Part shown: positions 16,701 to 24,874 of the stretch, piece after piece
Position numbering within the stretch: the stretch's first letter is position 1
Layout: every line of letters starts with the position of its first letter
Assembly: GCF_003149045.1 (NCBI RefSeq)
Contig: NZ_QGDU01000001.1
Location: 62,001-126,000 of the forward strand
Source: Fibrobacter sp. UWR4
GTDB taxonomy: Bacteria; Fibrobacterota; Fibrobacteria; Fibrobacterales; Fibrobacteraceae
DNA length: 64,000 nt
Reading direction: 5' to 3'
Made by a program: the position numbers and the translations under genes
The notes under the pieces: model-generated
The model's input: only the letters and a program-made list of their open reading frames with translations
Told to the model about the DNA's origin: nothing
Databases searched by the model: none

Positions 16701-19700
16701 GAAGCTCCTACTGCAAAACCCTTCAGCAAGGAAATTGCTGAAAATCTGCCGACTGGTTCTGTAGTTGGTACTGTGGAAGCTTCTGATCCGGATACCAAGA
16801 ATGCAACCTACAGCAAACTGACCTACTCCATTCCTGTAAACGAAGATGCAAGTACTGCAAATGATGTTCCGTTCACCATCAATGCTTCTACTGGTGTAAT
16901 CACTGTTAAGGATGGCTCCAAGCTTGATTACGAAACGAATCCCAGCTTTACCTTCAAGGTTGAAGTGAAGGATATCGAATACACCGCAACTTCTACCGTT
17001 ACGATTACTCTGTCTGACGAAGAAGAACCTCCTGAAATCATTCCGGATCCGTCTTGCGATGAGGAAAAGGAAGATTGCTGCGATCCGAACCTTGAAAATT
17101 GCTCTGATCCGATCGATCCGCCGGATACTACTTGCGTGACTAACTGCGGTTATATCAAGGGTGATACCCTTTATGTGAACGTTCGTGAAAATTCCAAGAC
17201 TGGTACTCAGATTCTTAAGTACTACGTGAAGGATCAGGATGCCGGTGACCTTGTAAGCATGAAGGTTTATTTCGAAGACGTGTACAAGTCAGGTGCAGAT
17301 TCCCTGTTTATAGTCTCTCCGACTTTGACTAAGGATACCAAGGGTAACTACTACTTCACTCTTACGGTGAAGGATGGCTCTAAGCTTGACTTTGAAAAGG
17401 TCAATGAAACGCATGTTCTCCGTATTATTGCCAAGGATGATGGCGGCAAGTCCGATGCCATCGTTCGTGTGATCAAGGTTGTTGACCTGAACGAAAAGCC
17501 GGTCGTGGAAGATTCTAAGAAGGAAATTAAGGAAAACCTGCCCAATGGTACTCCTGTGGATACCTTGGTTGCTTACGATCCGGATACCAAGCATGTGAAG
17601 GAATTCGGTACCTTGAGCTATGAAATCCTGGATTCTGCTAATGTGCCGTTTACTCTGGATTCCAAGAACCCGAAGATTATCAAGGTGAAGGACCGTACCA
17701 AGCTTGACTACGAAAAGACTTCCTCCTTTACCTTCTATGTTCGTGTAACGGATGGTACTCTGGCTGATACCGCTACGATTACCTTGACCTTGACCGACGA
17801 AGAAGAACCTCCTGAAATCATCGAAGACGACCCGAAGTGCGATGAAGAGAAGGAAGATTGCCACAAGTGCGATGCTACTATCCAGGATTGTGGTAAGCCG
17901 GTTGAGCCTCCTGTAGAATGCACCGAAAATTGCGGCTACATGAAGGGCGATACTGTCTATGTGAACGTCCGTGAAAATTCCAAGACTGGTACTAAGATCC
18001 TTGAATACTATGTCAAGGACCAGGATGCTGGTGACCTGGAATCCATGGAGGTGACTTTCGAAAACAAGAACAAGTCTGGTGCAGATTCCCTGTTTGCAAT
18101 TACCAAGAAGCTGGACAAGGATGCAGATGGCGACTACAAGTTTGTTCTGTCTGTTAAGGATAGTGCAAAGCTTAACTACGAAAAGATCAATGAAGTTCAT
18201 CGCCTCCTCATCATCGTAAAGGATGATGGCGGTAAGGCTGACTCTATCCTCCGTGTAATCAAGGTTGTGGATGTGAACGAAGCACCCACCATCAAGGATA
18301 ACCTGAAGGGTAAAGTTGACGAAAACAGCAAAGTTGGCGTGGTTGCAGCCACAATGTCCGCATCCGATCCGGATATTAAGCACCCGGAAATCTACGGAAA
18401 GCTGACCTACACTGTCGTCGAAGAAGGCACCCCGTTCAAGATGGATTCCAATAAGGTGGTGGTTGCCGATGGTTCCATGCTGAACTACGAAAAGGATTCT
18501 CTCTATACCATTCATGTCCGCGTGACGGATGGAGAGTTCGCCGCAACCGCCCTGGTACAGATTAAGCTGAACAATACCAACGAAGAACCGTTTATCAAGT
18601 GCCTTGAAGACGACGACAACTGTGAAGGTCCTTACGATATTGCTGAAAATTCCGCAACGGGTACTGAAATCCATACCTTCGCCGTGATGGACGACGATAA
18701 GGATCCCGCTTACCGTCTGAACTCCGCTTCTATCTCTGATATGCAGGGTACTAACGCTAGGGATCTGTTCGCTATCAAGTTCAATGTGGACTCCTCTCAG
18801 GTGACCGTCTATGTGAAGGATGGTTCCAAGCTCGACTACGAAAAGGTCCAGCCGTCTTACACCGTGAAGATCAAGATCTCTGACGCAATGGGTGTCGCTG
18901 ACTCCGTTATCCGCGTGATTAACGTGATAGACGTGAACGAAGCCCCGTCTATTGCCGACAGTTCCTTTGCTGTTGCTGAAAACACCAAGAATGGTACTGT
19001 GATTGGTTCTCTGAGAGCTTCCGATCCGGATATCAAGAATGTTCTTTTCAGCAGCTTGAGCTATGAAATTGTGGACGAAGTTCCCTTCAAGATGGATTCC
19101 AACAAGATTGTGGTTGCTGACTCCAAGAGCCTGAACTACGAAAAGGTTACCGAATTCTACTTCGACGTCCGTGTTACTGACGGCGGTAATCTCACCGATC
19201 TTGCTACGGTATATGTGAAGTTGAGCAATGTGGATGAACCTCCGCAGATTGATACTATTCCGCCTTGCGATCCTGAAGTTGAAGTTTGCCATGCATGCGA
19301 CGCAACTATCGAAGATTGCGATAATGAAGATGATCCTCCTCCTCCGACCTGTACTGAAAACTGCGGTTACATGAAGGGCGATACCGTTTACGTGAACGTC
19401 CGTGAAGATGCTCCCGCAGGTACCAAGATCCTGGAATACTACGTGAACGACGAAGATGCTGGCGACCTGGAAACCATGAAGGTTACCTTCGTGGATAACA
19501 ACAAATCCGGCTCTGACACCCTGTTCACTATTACTCCGACTCTGGTCAAGGACGAAAAGGGTTACAAGTTCGTCTTGGCGGTTACCGATAGCGTTGACTA
19601 CGAAACCACCAAGCATTCTCATCAGATGACCATCATCGTCGAAGATGCTGCGGGTCTTAAGGATTCCGTCTTCCGCGTCATCAACATTGTTGACGTGAAC

Positions 19701-22700
19701 GAACCTCCTTACATTGTGAAGGCCGACTTCGACCTGAAGGAACATAATAAGGAAGGTGCTACCGTCGGTACCATCGAATGGGGTGACGATAGGGATATGG
19801 ACGGTGTTTCCAATCCGGCCTTCCGCGACAACCGCGTGGTGGCTGTGGACGGTGCAACCGATATCTTTGATGTGGACTCCCTTGGCGTAATCACTGTCAA
19901 GAAGACTTTGAACTACGAAACCGACGATTCCACTTACACCTTGATTGTAAGCGTGGTGGACAAGACTGATCCTACCTTGAAGTCTACTGAAACCATGACC
20001 ATCCATCTGAAGAATATTCCGGAAACTCCGGTAATCACTTCTACCGAATTCTCTGTTGATGAAAATCCGGCAGACCGAAAGGTTATCGGTACCCTCACTT
20101 CCGAAGACTTGGATGACCTGAAGAATGAAGAAACTCGTACTTACACTCTTATCGGTACCAGTGAATTTGTCAAGGTTACCGAAAATGGTGAAATCGTGGT
20201 GATTAACAAGGATAAGTTTGACTACGAAACTGTGGATTCCTTCACCATCAAGGTTAAGGTTACTGACCCGCAGGGCGTATCCTCCGACACTACGGTTACG
20301 ATCAAGATTAACGATGTGAACGAAGCTCCGAATCTGGATGACAAGCCCATCACCGTTTCCGAACATACCGCTCCGGGTACTGTGATCGATACCTTGAAGG
20401 CTACTGACCCGGATAAGGATCCTACGAAGCGCGAACTGACCTACACGATTGTCGACGGTGATACTAGCCTCTTCGAAATTGACTCGAAGACTGGTGTAAT
20501 CACCCTGAAGGATTCCCTGGACTATGAAAAGGCTAAGGAACATATCCTGAAGGTCGAAGTTTCTGACGGAGAATTTGCTGACATTGCAAAGATTACCGTG
20601 AATGTCGAGAACGTGGAAGAAAAATCCGTCGTGGAAATCCAGATGGTGGATGATGGTGACTCCCTGTGGGTTCGTCCTGACTCTGTCTACACCAACCGTA
20701 CGGATGTGACAATCTGCTGGACTGAGGATGGTCGAGACTACTGCAGCGATACCACCATGACAGAAGGTATCCACACCATTATCAAGACCTTCAAGGATCC
20801 CAAGAAGGACTTCCCGGGTGCTGATACTGTGGTTATCCAGATTAGCACTTCAGCTCCGCAGGTGATCGTTTCTGCTAAGGCTGATGGCTTGAGCGATGGT
20901 AGCATCTTCACCTTGGATGAAGGTGTGCTTGCAGGCGATACCAATATCTACGTGAACGATTCCAAGAATGACATCCAGGTGACCATCAAGGATCCTGTCA
21001 ACAAGAAGGACTCTACCTTCACCGTGAAGCTGGATCTTGAAACTGTGGATGTTTCCGATAAGGACCTGGAATCTGTATCGAACATCGCTGAAAAGGGTAA
21101 GCTGACCTTGAATGAAAATCCGAAGATTCCCGCAAGCCGTACTCCGGTGAACGGATCTGAAGTGAAGGTTTTCTACACTGAAGAAGTGGATGGCAAGAAG
21201 GTTGAAGTTTCCTACTACACCGATAAGAACGGCGATGTCCTGAAGACTCCTGTAATTATCGATGGCAAGGTGGATTCTATCGAGGTGATTACCGTCTCTT
21301 ATGAAACTAAGATTGGCGGTAGGGACGTGGTTGTTTCTTACCAGGCTGATGCAATTACCGGCCAGGTGCTGAACGTGTCCTCTGACGGTATGCTGACCTA
21401 CGATGACAAGATCGTGGTCGAAAGTGTTCCGGATGGCAAGCCCAGCGCAAAGGACACCACCGTTTCCAATACCACCGAAGTTAGCGTTGGTTCCTACAAG
21501 GTTACCTACGAATACGAAGATGAAAAGCACAACACTATCGTGGTTACTTACACCGTCGACGAAAAGGGTAACATTGTGAAGAACGGTGATGGCGACATTG
21601 GTTACAAGGTCTCCTACACCTACGAAAATAAGTTCGGCAACTCTGCAACTCAGTCTGTGTTCATCGTGCTTGACCAGAAGCCGCCTGTAGTGAAGATCGT
21701 AAGCCCCGAATACGGCTCCAAGATTCGTGCTAACTCTGTGGAAGTGGTCTGGACCGTTAATGGTGTCGTTCAGGATACCTTGACTCTCCAGGGTCTCAAG
21801 AAGGGCTTCCAGTGGATCAAGCGTGAATACCGCGATAAGGCTGGCAACACTGCAGTCGACTCCGTGGCTGTCCAGGTGAAGGATGCTAAGTCCATGGAAA
21901 TCGAAGTGGTCGAAGCCGTAACCGAAATGAACGTGGAAAAGGTTGAAGAATACTATGCCTCCAACCCGCCGAAGAAGGGTGAAACCTTTGCTGTTAGCGT
22001 GGCAAATCCCTCTACCGGCAAGGAAGTTGAAGCTCTGACTGGTGGTAGCTATGGCCAGGAAGATGGCACCTTCAAGACTCCGTATCCGGGTGTTGAGGGT
22101 AATGGCCACCTCGGTCCGACCTTGGCTATGGAGGTCCGCCTGCCTGTGGTGAACGACGTTGCTGGTCTTGCAACCTTCGATGACCTTATTCTTTCCGATG
22201 GTACTATCTCTAGCCGCGGCGTGAATAGTGACCGATGCAAGATGGCAGAAGAATACGAAGCCATGGGTCTTGTCGTTGACACCCTGGTGAAGGATACCTC
22301 TGTCTGCGTGAAGTTCACTCAGGAGCAGTACGTTGAAAAGTTCTGCGAAGACGATGTCGACCTTACGGGTGACTTGAGCAAGATCAACCTGTATTCTACT
22401 AGAATGCATGCTAAGGTCTGGATTTACACCTCTATTGGTGGCTTCGTAGATTACTACAACTTCAAGGTGGACCTGAACGATCCGGATTACACTGACAATG
22501 CTGGTGTCTTGAACATGTACTTCGAACAGAAACCGGATAAGAATGGCGAAATCCATACGGAAGACGGCCGCGTAATGGCTACCGGCGCTTACCTCTACAA
22601 GGTTGAAGCCGATATCCGTGCAAAGCTGCGCTGCTCTCTGCCTCCGTTCGACGAAGTTTCCTCTACCAACAAGAAGAAGGGATCTGTCGTCAAGAAGTCT

Positions 22701-22748
22701 GACGAACTGCTGAAGCCCTTCGGTTACAAGAGACCTTCCAAGAAGTAA
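13758..22748 (+). CDS. Giant secreted protein with ~14 cadherin-like repeats and a Calx-beta domain
   Basis: This 2996-residue protein has a signal peptide (MRFEIGLVKRFALALAMVVSVGFA). Residues ~30-370 form a beta-rich head (GGDFYVSFNARDKMFIAGN ... KFAGQLLAKRIKIDAEF). A Calx-beta-like domain (~385-515, with DDNYVENEEFF) follows. From ~630 to ~2290 I count about 14 cadherin-like repeats by the marks EN(S/T)..GT, SDPD, (L)DYE and DVNEAP, the usual calcium-binding elements. Three Cys-rich linkers with CDEEKEDC / CxxNCGY(M/I)KGDT near residues 1094, 1354 and 1832 each start a similar block, pointing to internal duplication. The C-terminal ~700 residues hold further beta domains and end in a basic tail (GYKRPSKK) after TGAYLYKVEA, which resembles FlgD-Ig ends. 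Such proteins usually mediate adhesion or surface layering; the partner and secretion route are not shown. Confidence 0.85.
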   Translation: MRFEIGLVKRFALALAMVVSVGFAADLEPFQFLDAATGHDVQQKEWNKLLKYKLWGTGKTGEYGVAFIGQKVFVTDSSGYSGSAKGYLRMSNTHHTIGGPLSFGGGFFQAANGQEGTPVDSYSNGDGNDTISTGPSHFGGDFYVSFNARDKMFIAGNLCVDGTVTRADQGLANGHGNLTCTASDIPEIDATLDVPTVNYAMAGFAFDREVASINVINEKFIDIPKGEGVFDLHVKGDIKFENNAALYVRMPAGGRLTRIFLDGKFDINSTQHNIGVMYATKDATWNGSTWSKAERVENKDYAGNLLFYTPEDISFPTEECNIQGTFISQGEIFFKQHYKFAGQLLAKRIKIDAEFRAQDFIYVPFDPPTFKHEANSWGQLKEGVSGPQKLSVALTKKPETQVTFDYCFIFNTTKNGDAESDEDNQASEADVAATSERYLCSKGDVGHAKFLKGDSLLAEPITLTIADDNYVENEEFFTIHVFNLRGAVSDTAKQETFEGDFDISIIDDDDRLISKDTNVNMLEDTPYTFGRIDFPVMARDGSEWTGEYAIRIVTPPYYADSLKIDNKPVDYNGVHPVYSSILEGKLNGWHMVYYPPKDLYGDKLDSLEYVVMRNSSKSESVYKLYFNVKPVNDAPVVDSTQFTIEENSAAGTEVTGTLKVTDVDDKIFSYAFDSADKNYEKVSSLFAIDSKTGVITAKGALNYESADSVLTIGISVKDSSKSTGDYKDALTTTKTVSIRLIDVNEKPVMEPQSFEVMENSKKGTEVGTVVATDPDRSTVDFGKLVFSIPETENVPFAVSSSGVITVTDSTKLDYEKVKSISFNVIVSDKGDPSLKDIALVTINIEDENEPPEFIDDGKDHYDVNEHVADNFEVARLKFVDGDAADSKITDFVPTLTDNKKTSGKVSAEDLFSLSIEKDAESDTFYVVISVADSAKLDYEKLAASEKAAVSFDVTISIKDNEGKAGYNEISIDRKLNVIDVNEAPTAKPFSKEIAENLPTGSVVGTVEASDPDTKNATYSKLTYSIPVNEDASTANDVPFTINASTGVITVKDGSKLDYETNPSFTFKVEVKDIEYTATSTVTITLSDEEEPPEIIPDPSCDEEKEDCCDPNLENCSDPIDPPDTTCVTNCGYIKGDTLYVNVRENSKTGTQILKYYVKDQDAGDLVSMKVYFEDVYKSGADSLFIVSPTLTKDTKGNYYFTLTVKDGSKLDFEKVNETHVLRIIAKDDGGKSDAIVRVIKVVDLNEKPVVEDSKKEIKENLPNGTPVDTLVAYDPDTKHVKEFGTLSYEILDSANVPFTLDSKNPKIIKVKDRTKLDYEKTSSFTFYVRVTDGTLADTATITLTLTDEEEPPEIIEDDPKCDEEKEDCHKCDATIQDCGKPVEPPVECTENCGYMKGDTVYVNVRENSKTGTKILEYYVKDQDAGDLESMEVTFENKNKSGADSLFAITKKLDKDADGDYKFVLSVKDSAKLNYEKINEVHRLLIIVKDDGGKADSILRVIKVVDVNEAPTIKDNLKGKVDENSKVGVVAATMSASDPDIKHPEIYGKLTYTVVEEGTPFKMDSNKVVVADGSMLNYEKDSLYTIHVRVTDGEFAATALVQIKLNNTNEEPFIKCLEDDDNCEGPYDIAENSATGTEIHTFAVMDDDKDPAYRLNSASISDMQGTNARDLFAIKFNVDSSQVTVYVKDGSKLDYEKVQPSYTVKIKISDAMGVADSVIRVINVIDVNEAPSIADSSFAVAENTKNGTVIGSLRASDPDIKNVLFSSLSYEIVDEVPFKMDSNKIVVADSKSLNYEKVTEFYFDVRVTDGGNLTDLATVYVKLSNVDEPPQIDTIPPCDPEVEVCHACDATIEDCDNEDDPPPPTCTENCGYMKGDTVYVNVREDAPAGTKILEYYVNDEDAGDLETMKVTFVDNNKSGSDTLFTITPTLVKDEKGYKFVLAVTDSVDYETTKHSHQMTIIVEDAAGLKDSVFRVINIVDVNEPPYIVKADFDLKEHNKEGATVGTIEWGDDRDMDGVSNPAFRDNRVVAVDGATDIFDVDSLGVITVKKTLNYETDDSTYTLIVSVVDKTDPTLKSTETMTIHLKNIPETPVITSTEFSVDENPADRKVIGTLTSEDLDDLKNEETRTYTLIGTSEFVKVTENGEIVVINKDKFDYETVDSFTIKVKVTDPQGVSSDTTVTIKINDVNEAPNLDDKPITVSEHTAPGTVIDTLKATDPDKDPTKRELTYTIVDGDTSLFEIDSKTGVITLKDSLDYEKAKEHILKVEVSDGEFADIAKITVNVENVEEKSVVEIQMVDDGDSLWVRPDSVYTNRTDVTICWTEDGRDYCSDTTMTEGIHTIIKTFKDPKKDFPGADTVVIQISTSAPQVIVSAKADGLSDGSIFTLDEGVLAGDTNIYVNDSKNDIQVTIKDPVNKKDSTFTVKLDLETVDVSDKDLESVSNIAEKGKLTLNENPKIPASRTPVNGSEVKVFYTEEVDGKKVEVSYYTDKNGDVLKTPVIIDGKVDSIEVITVSYETKIGGRDVVVSYQADAITGQVLNVSSDGMLTYDDKIVVESVPDGKPSAKDTTVSNTTEVSVGSYKVTYEYEDEKHNTIVVTYTVDEKGNIVKNGDGDIGYKVSYTYENKFGNSATQSVFIVLDQKPPVVKIVSPEYGSKIRANSVEVVWTVNGVVQDTLTLQGLKKGFQWIKREYRDKAGNTAVDSVAVQVKDAKSMEIEVVEAVTEMNVEKVEEYYASNPPKKGETFAVSVANPSTGKEVEALTGGSYGQEDGTFKTPYPGVEGNGHLGPTLAMEVRLPVVNDVAGLATFDDLILSDGTISSRGVNSDRCKMAEEYEAMGLVVDTLVKDTSVCVKFTQEQYVEKFCEDDVDLTGDLSKINLYSTRMHAKVWIYTSIGGFVDYYNFKVDLNDPDYTDNAGVLNMYFEQKPDKNGEIHTEDGRVMATGAYLYKVEADIRAKLRCSLPPFDEVSSTNKKKGSVVKKSDELLKPFGYKRPSKK

Positions 22749-22764
22749 TCGGAAATATTTGAGT

Positions 22765-22792
22765 AAAGAGCTCGGCCAAGCCGAGCTCTTTT
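22765..22792 (+). terminator. Terminator of the giant cadherin-like gene
   Basis: Perfect stem AAAGAGCTCGGC / GCCGAGCTCTTT with a 3-nt CAA loop and a short T-run, 17 bases after the stop codon. Confidence 0.85.
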
Positions 22793-22830
22793 CGTATAAA
22801 AACGTAAATTAGGTAAAAAAGGATTTGATT

Positions 22831-23160
22831 ATGGGTATTGAAGAACGTTCTACGCTTGTGTATTCTACTGAACTGGGTGGCCGCGTCAAGCAGGAAAAGC
22901 CCAAGGCTGAACGCCCCAAGGGGGATGGCACCGTCCGTATCCAGCTGAAGCGCCTGGGTGGCGGCAAGATGGCAAGTGTTGTGACGGGCTTGCCCCTGGA
23001 TGAGGATGAGCTGAAGGATTTGGGCCGTCAGCTGAAGCAAAAGTGCGGTGTGGGCGGTTCCGTAAAGGATTTTACCATTGAAATACAGGGCGACAAGCGC
23101 AATATCCTGAAACAGGAGTTGGAGAAGAAGGGCTATACCGTCAAATTGGCCGGCGGTTAG
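22831..23160 (+). CDS. yciH: SUI1/YciH-family translation factor
   Basis: This 109-residue protein has a basic N-terminal arm and an SUI1 domain. Key segments are TVRIQLKRLGGGKMASVVTGL, the KCGVGGSVKD loop and the C-terminal EIQGDKRNILKQELEKKGY, all matching the eIF1/SUI1 fold. Bacterial YciH is thought to influence initiation fidelity or translation under stress. I chose the ATG at 22831 because AAAGGA lies 7 nt upstream; a TTG six bases earlier is less likely. It lies just after the terminator of the giant gene and is probably transcribed alone. Confidence 0.9.
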   Translation: MGIEERSTLVYSTELGGRVKQEKPKAERPKGDGTVRIQLKRLGGGKMASVVTGLPLDEDELKDLGRQLKQKCGVGGSVKDFTIEIQGDKRNILKQELEKKGYTVKLAGG

Positions 23161-23233
23161 TTGTTCTATATCACCTACTGAAAATATTTCTAAACACTTT
23201 TCGAGAAAAAAGTCTATTTTCTTATGGTAAAAA

Positions 23234-24874
23234 ATGAAAAGAGGGCTTATGTTCGAAAAGTGTTCTTTGCTTCATGGTTTGGCCATTTTGGCCCTTGTTC
23301 CTGCGATGGCTTACTCTGCTCCTGCAGCGGGTAAGGTTCGTTCCGTATTGGGTACCGTAGAACGCCAAAAAATCAGTCAGACTGATTGGAATGCCCTTCG
23401 CGCAAACTCTAACGTTTTCCAGTCCGACAAGGTCCGTACGGGTGAAGCTTCCGAAGTGATCTTTAATCTTCCGGACGGAAGTTCCATTACCATTGCAGAA
23501 TTTGCCGAAGTTGAATTGGCAACTCTGTTGCAGCCTAACGACAAGGGTGGCTTTGAAACCCGAATCGACATTAAGAAGGGCCACATCAACTTTGCGGTTG
23601 AAAAGCTGAAACAGAAAAACTCCACCTTTAAGTTCAAGACCGGTACCGCAACTGCATCTATTCGCGGTACGGAAGGTTACGTAGGCGGTGAAGGCGTGTT
23701 CTTCGCTGGCCTTAAGACCGGTAAGCTTGAAATTGTTCCCGAAGGTAAGGATACTCCCGTTTCTATCGTAGCGGGTGAAACCACCTTCGGTAAGGATTCC
23801 CTGGTGGTGTTGAAGCTTGCTTCTTCCGGTCATCCCCGCTTTGCCAAGAAGCTGGAAAAGTTGCTTGCCGATCCTTCCAAGGACTTGAATGCCCTGGTGG
23901 TGGAAGTTCAGAAGGCTGACTCCTCTTTCCAGCAGCAGCTGAAGGACGAAGCTGATAGCTCCGCTGTGAACGCTCTTCCCTCCAATGGCTTTACGATCAA
24001 GACTTCTTCTCCTGCGGAAGTTTGCGCCCAGGGTCTGGAAGTGGAAGGTTACTACCGCACTGCAGACTCCAATGCCACTATGACCATCAAGGTGGGAAGT
24101 GTTTCCTCTGGAAACTTGATTACCGCTGCTGATGGCCAGGCTCATGCTTTCAACCACAAGGTTTCCATCTCTGATGAAAACGGCCTCTGGACTGCAAACA
24201 AGGCTACCGTGACCTTTAGCGGTGCAGGTGTGAATGATTCCAAGACTCTTAACCTGAATGTGAACCGAGCCTGTGGCGACGTGAACCGTAAGGCTCCCGT
24301 GGTTTCCATTAGTTCTTACGACTCCCTGCGTTGCGCTGCCAATATTTCTGTTGGTAACATGCAGAACGATGCCGGTATCTTTGCTGTGGAAGTGGATGGC
24401 GCTCCGATGTCCGAAGATGCCATTACCCGTAACGTCCAGCAGAGAATCAAGCTGAAGAGCGGCAGCCACGAGTACCTGATGAGGGCTGAAGACCAGGCTG
24501 GCAACAAGACGGAAGTGAGCCGTGTCATGGGCTGCTATCCTATGAAGCGCTTTAATGTGGATGTGGATGGTCCTACTAAGGAACTGGTAACCGCACCTCC
24601 TCTGGGATCTCCGGATAGTCCGGCTCGTCTCGTGAAAACACTTCAATTTAGAGTAAAGATTCCCGAAAATAATCCGGAATTTTTGTACAAGGTTCTTGTG
24701 AAGCAGAACGGAAAGATTATATTACAAGAGACGCTTTCCCAGATTCAGAATCTGGATTATCAGTTGCCTGTAGAACTGTCCCGTGAATTGCCGAACCGCA
24801 TTGAAATTGAGGTTACCCATAAGAGCGGATTCAGGGCTAAGGCTAAGAAAGTTTACGAGGTCTCTCCGAGATGA
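23234..24874 (+). CDS. Exported FecR-domain protein
   Basis: This 546-residue protein has a signal peptide (cleavage probably after AMAYS). Residues ~30-170 form a FecR domain: GKVRSVLGTVERQ, SDKVRTGEASEVIFNLPDGSSITIAE and TASIRGTEGYVGG with the typical GT.F.V-like end. A coiled/charged segment (~190-245) and two Ig-like beta domains follow, with TVTFSGAGVNDSKTLNLNV and a C-terminal KVLVKQNGKIILQ...VTHKSGFRAKAKKV. FecR domains bind peptidoglycan or relay signals in the periplasm. No sigma factor or TonB receptor is adjacent, so this is not a classic FecIRA system. The stop overlaps the start of the next gene (ATGA), indicating translational coupling. An alternative ATG at 23249 with GAGGG close by is possible. 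Confidence 0.85.
   Translation: MKRGLMFEKCSLLHGLAILALVPAMAYSAPAAGKVRSVLGTVERQKISQTDWNALRANSNVFQSDKVRTGEASEVIFNLPDGSSITIAEFAEVELATLLQPNDKGGFETRIDIKKGHINFAVEKLKQKNSTFKFKTGTATASIRGTEGYVGGEGVFFAGLKTGKLEIVPEGKDTPVSIVAGETTFGKDSLVVLKLASSGHPRFAKKLEKLLADPSKDLNALVVEVQKADSSFQQQLKDEADSSAVNALPSNGFTIKTSSPAEVCAQGLEVEGYYRTADSNATMTIKVGSVSSGNLITAADGQAHAFNHKVSISDENGLWTANKATVTFSGAGVNDSKTLNLNVNRACGDVNRKAPVVSISSYDSLRCAANISVGNMQNDAGIFAVEVDGAPMSEDAITRNVQQRIKLKSGSHEYLMRAEDQAGNKTEVSRVMGCYPMKRFNVDVDGPTKELVTAPPLGSPDSPARLVKTLQFRVKIPENNPEFLYKVLVKQNGKIILQETLSQIQNLDYQLPVELSRELPNRIEIEVTHKSGFRAKAKKVYEVSPR

Noticed and set aside
15655-20630. Cadherin-like repeats as a tandem DNA repeat or CRISPR-like array
   Set aside because: The repetition is at protein level with diverged DNA and ~300-base units. 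There are no short identical repeats with spacers and no cas genes.
17289-20774. A 1161-codon open frame antisense to the giant cadherin-like gene
   Set aside because: It mirrors the repetitive coding strand. Low stop-codon density arises from the biased codon use (GAA, GAT, AAG, GTT) of the sense gene; the translation is His/Ile/Val-rich with no domain, and has no ribosome site.
20850-22556. A 568-codon antisense open frame
   Set aside because: Same cause as the 17289-20774 frame: a shadow of the giant gene's codon bias.
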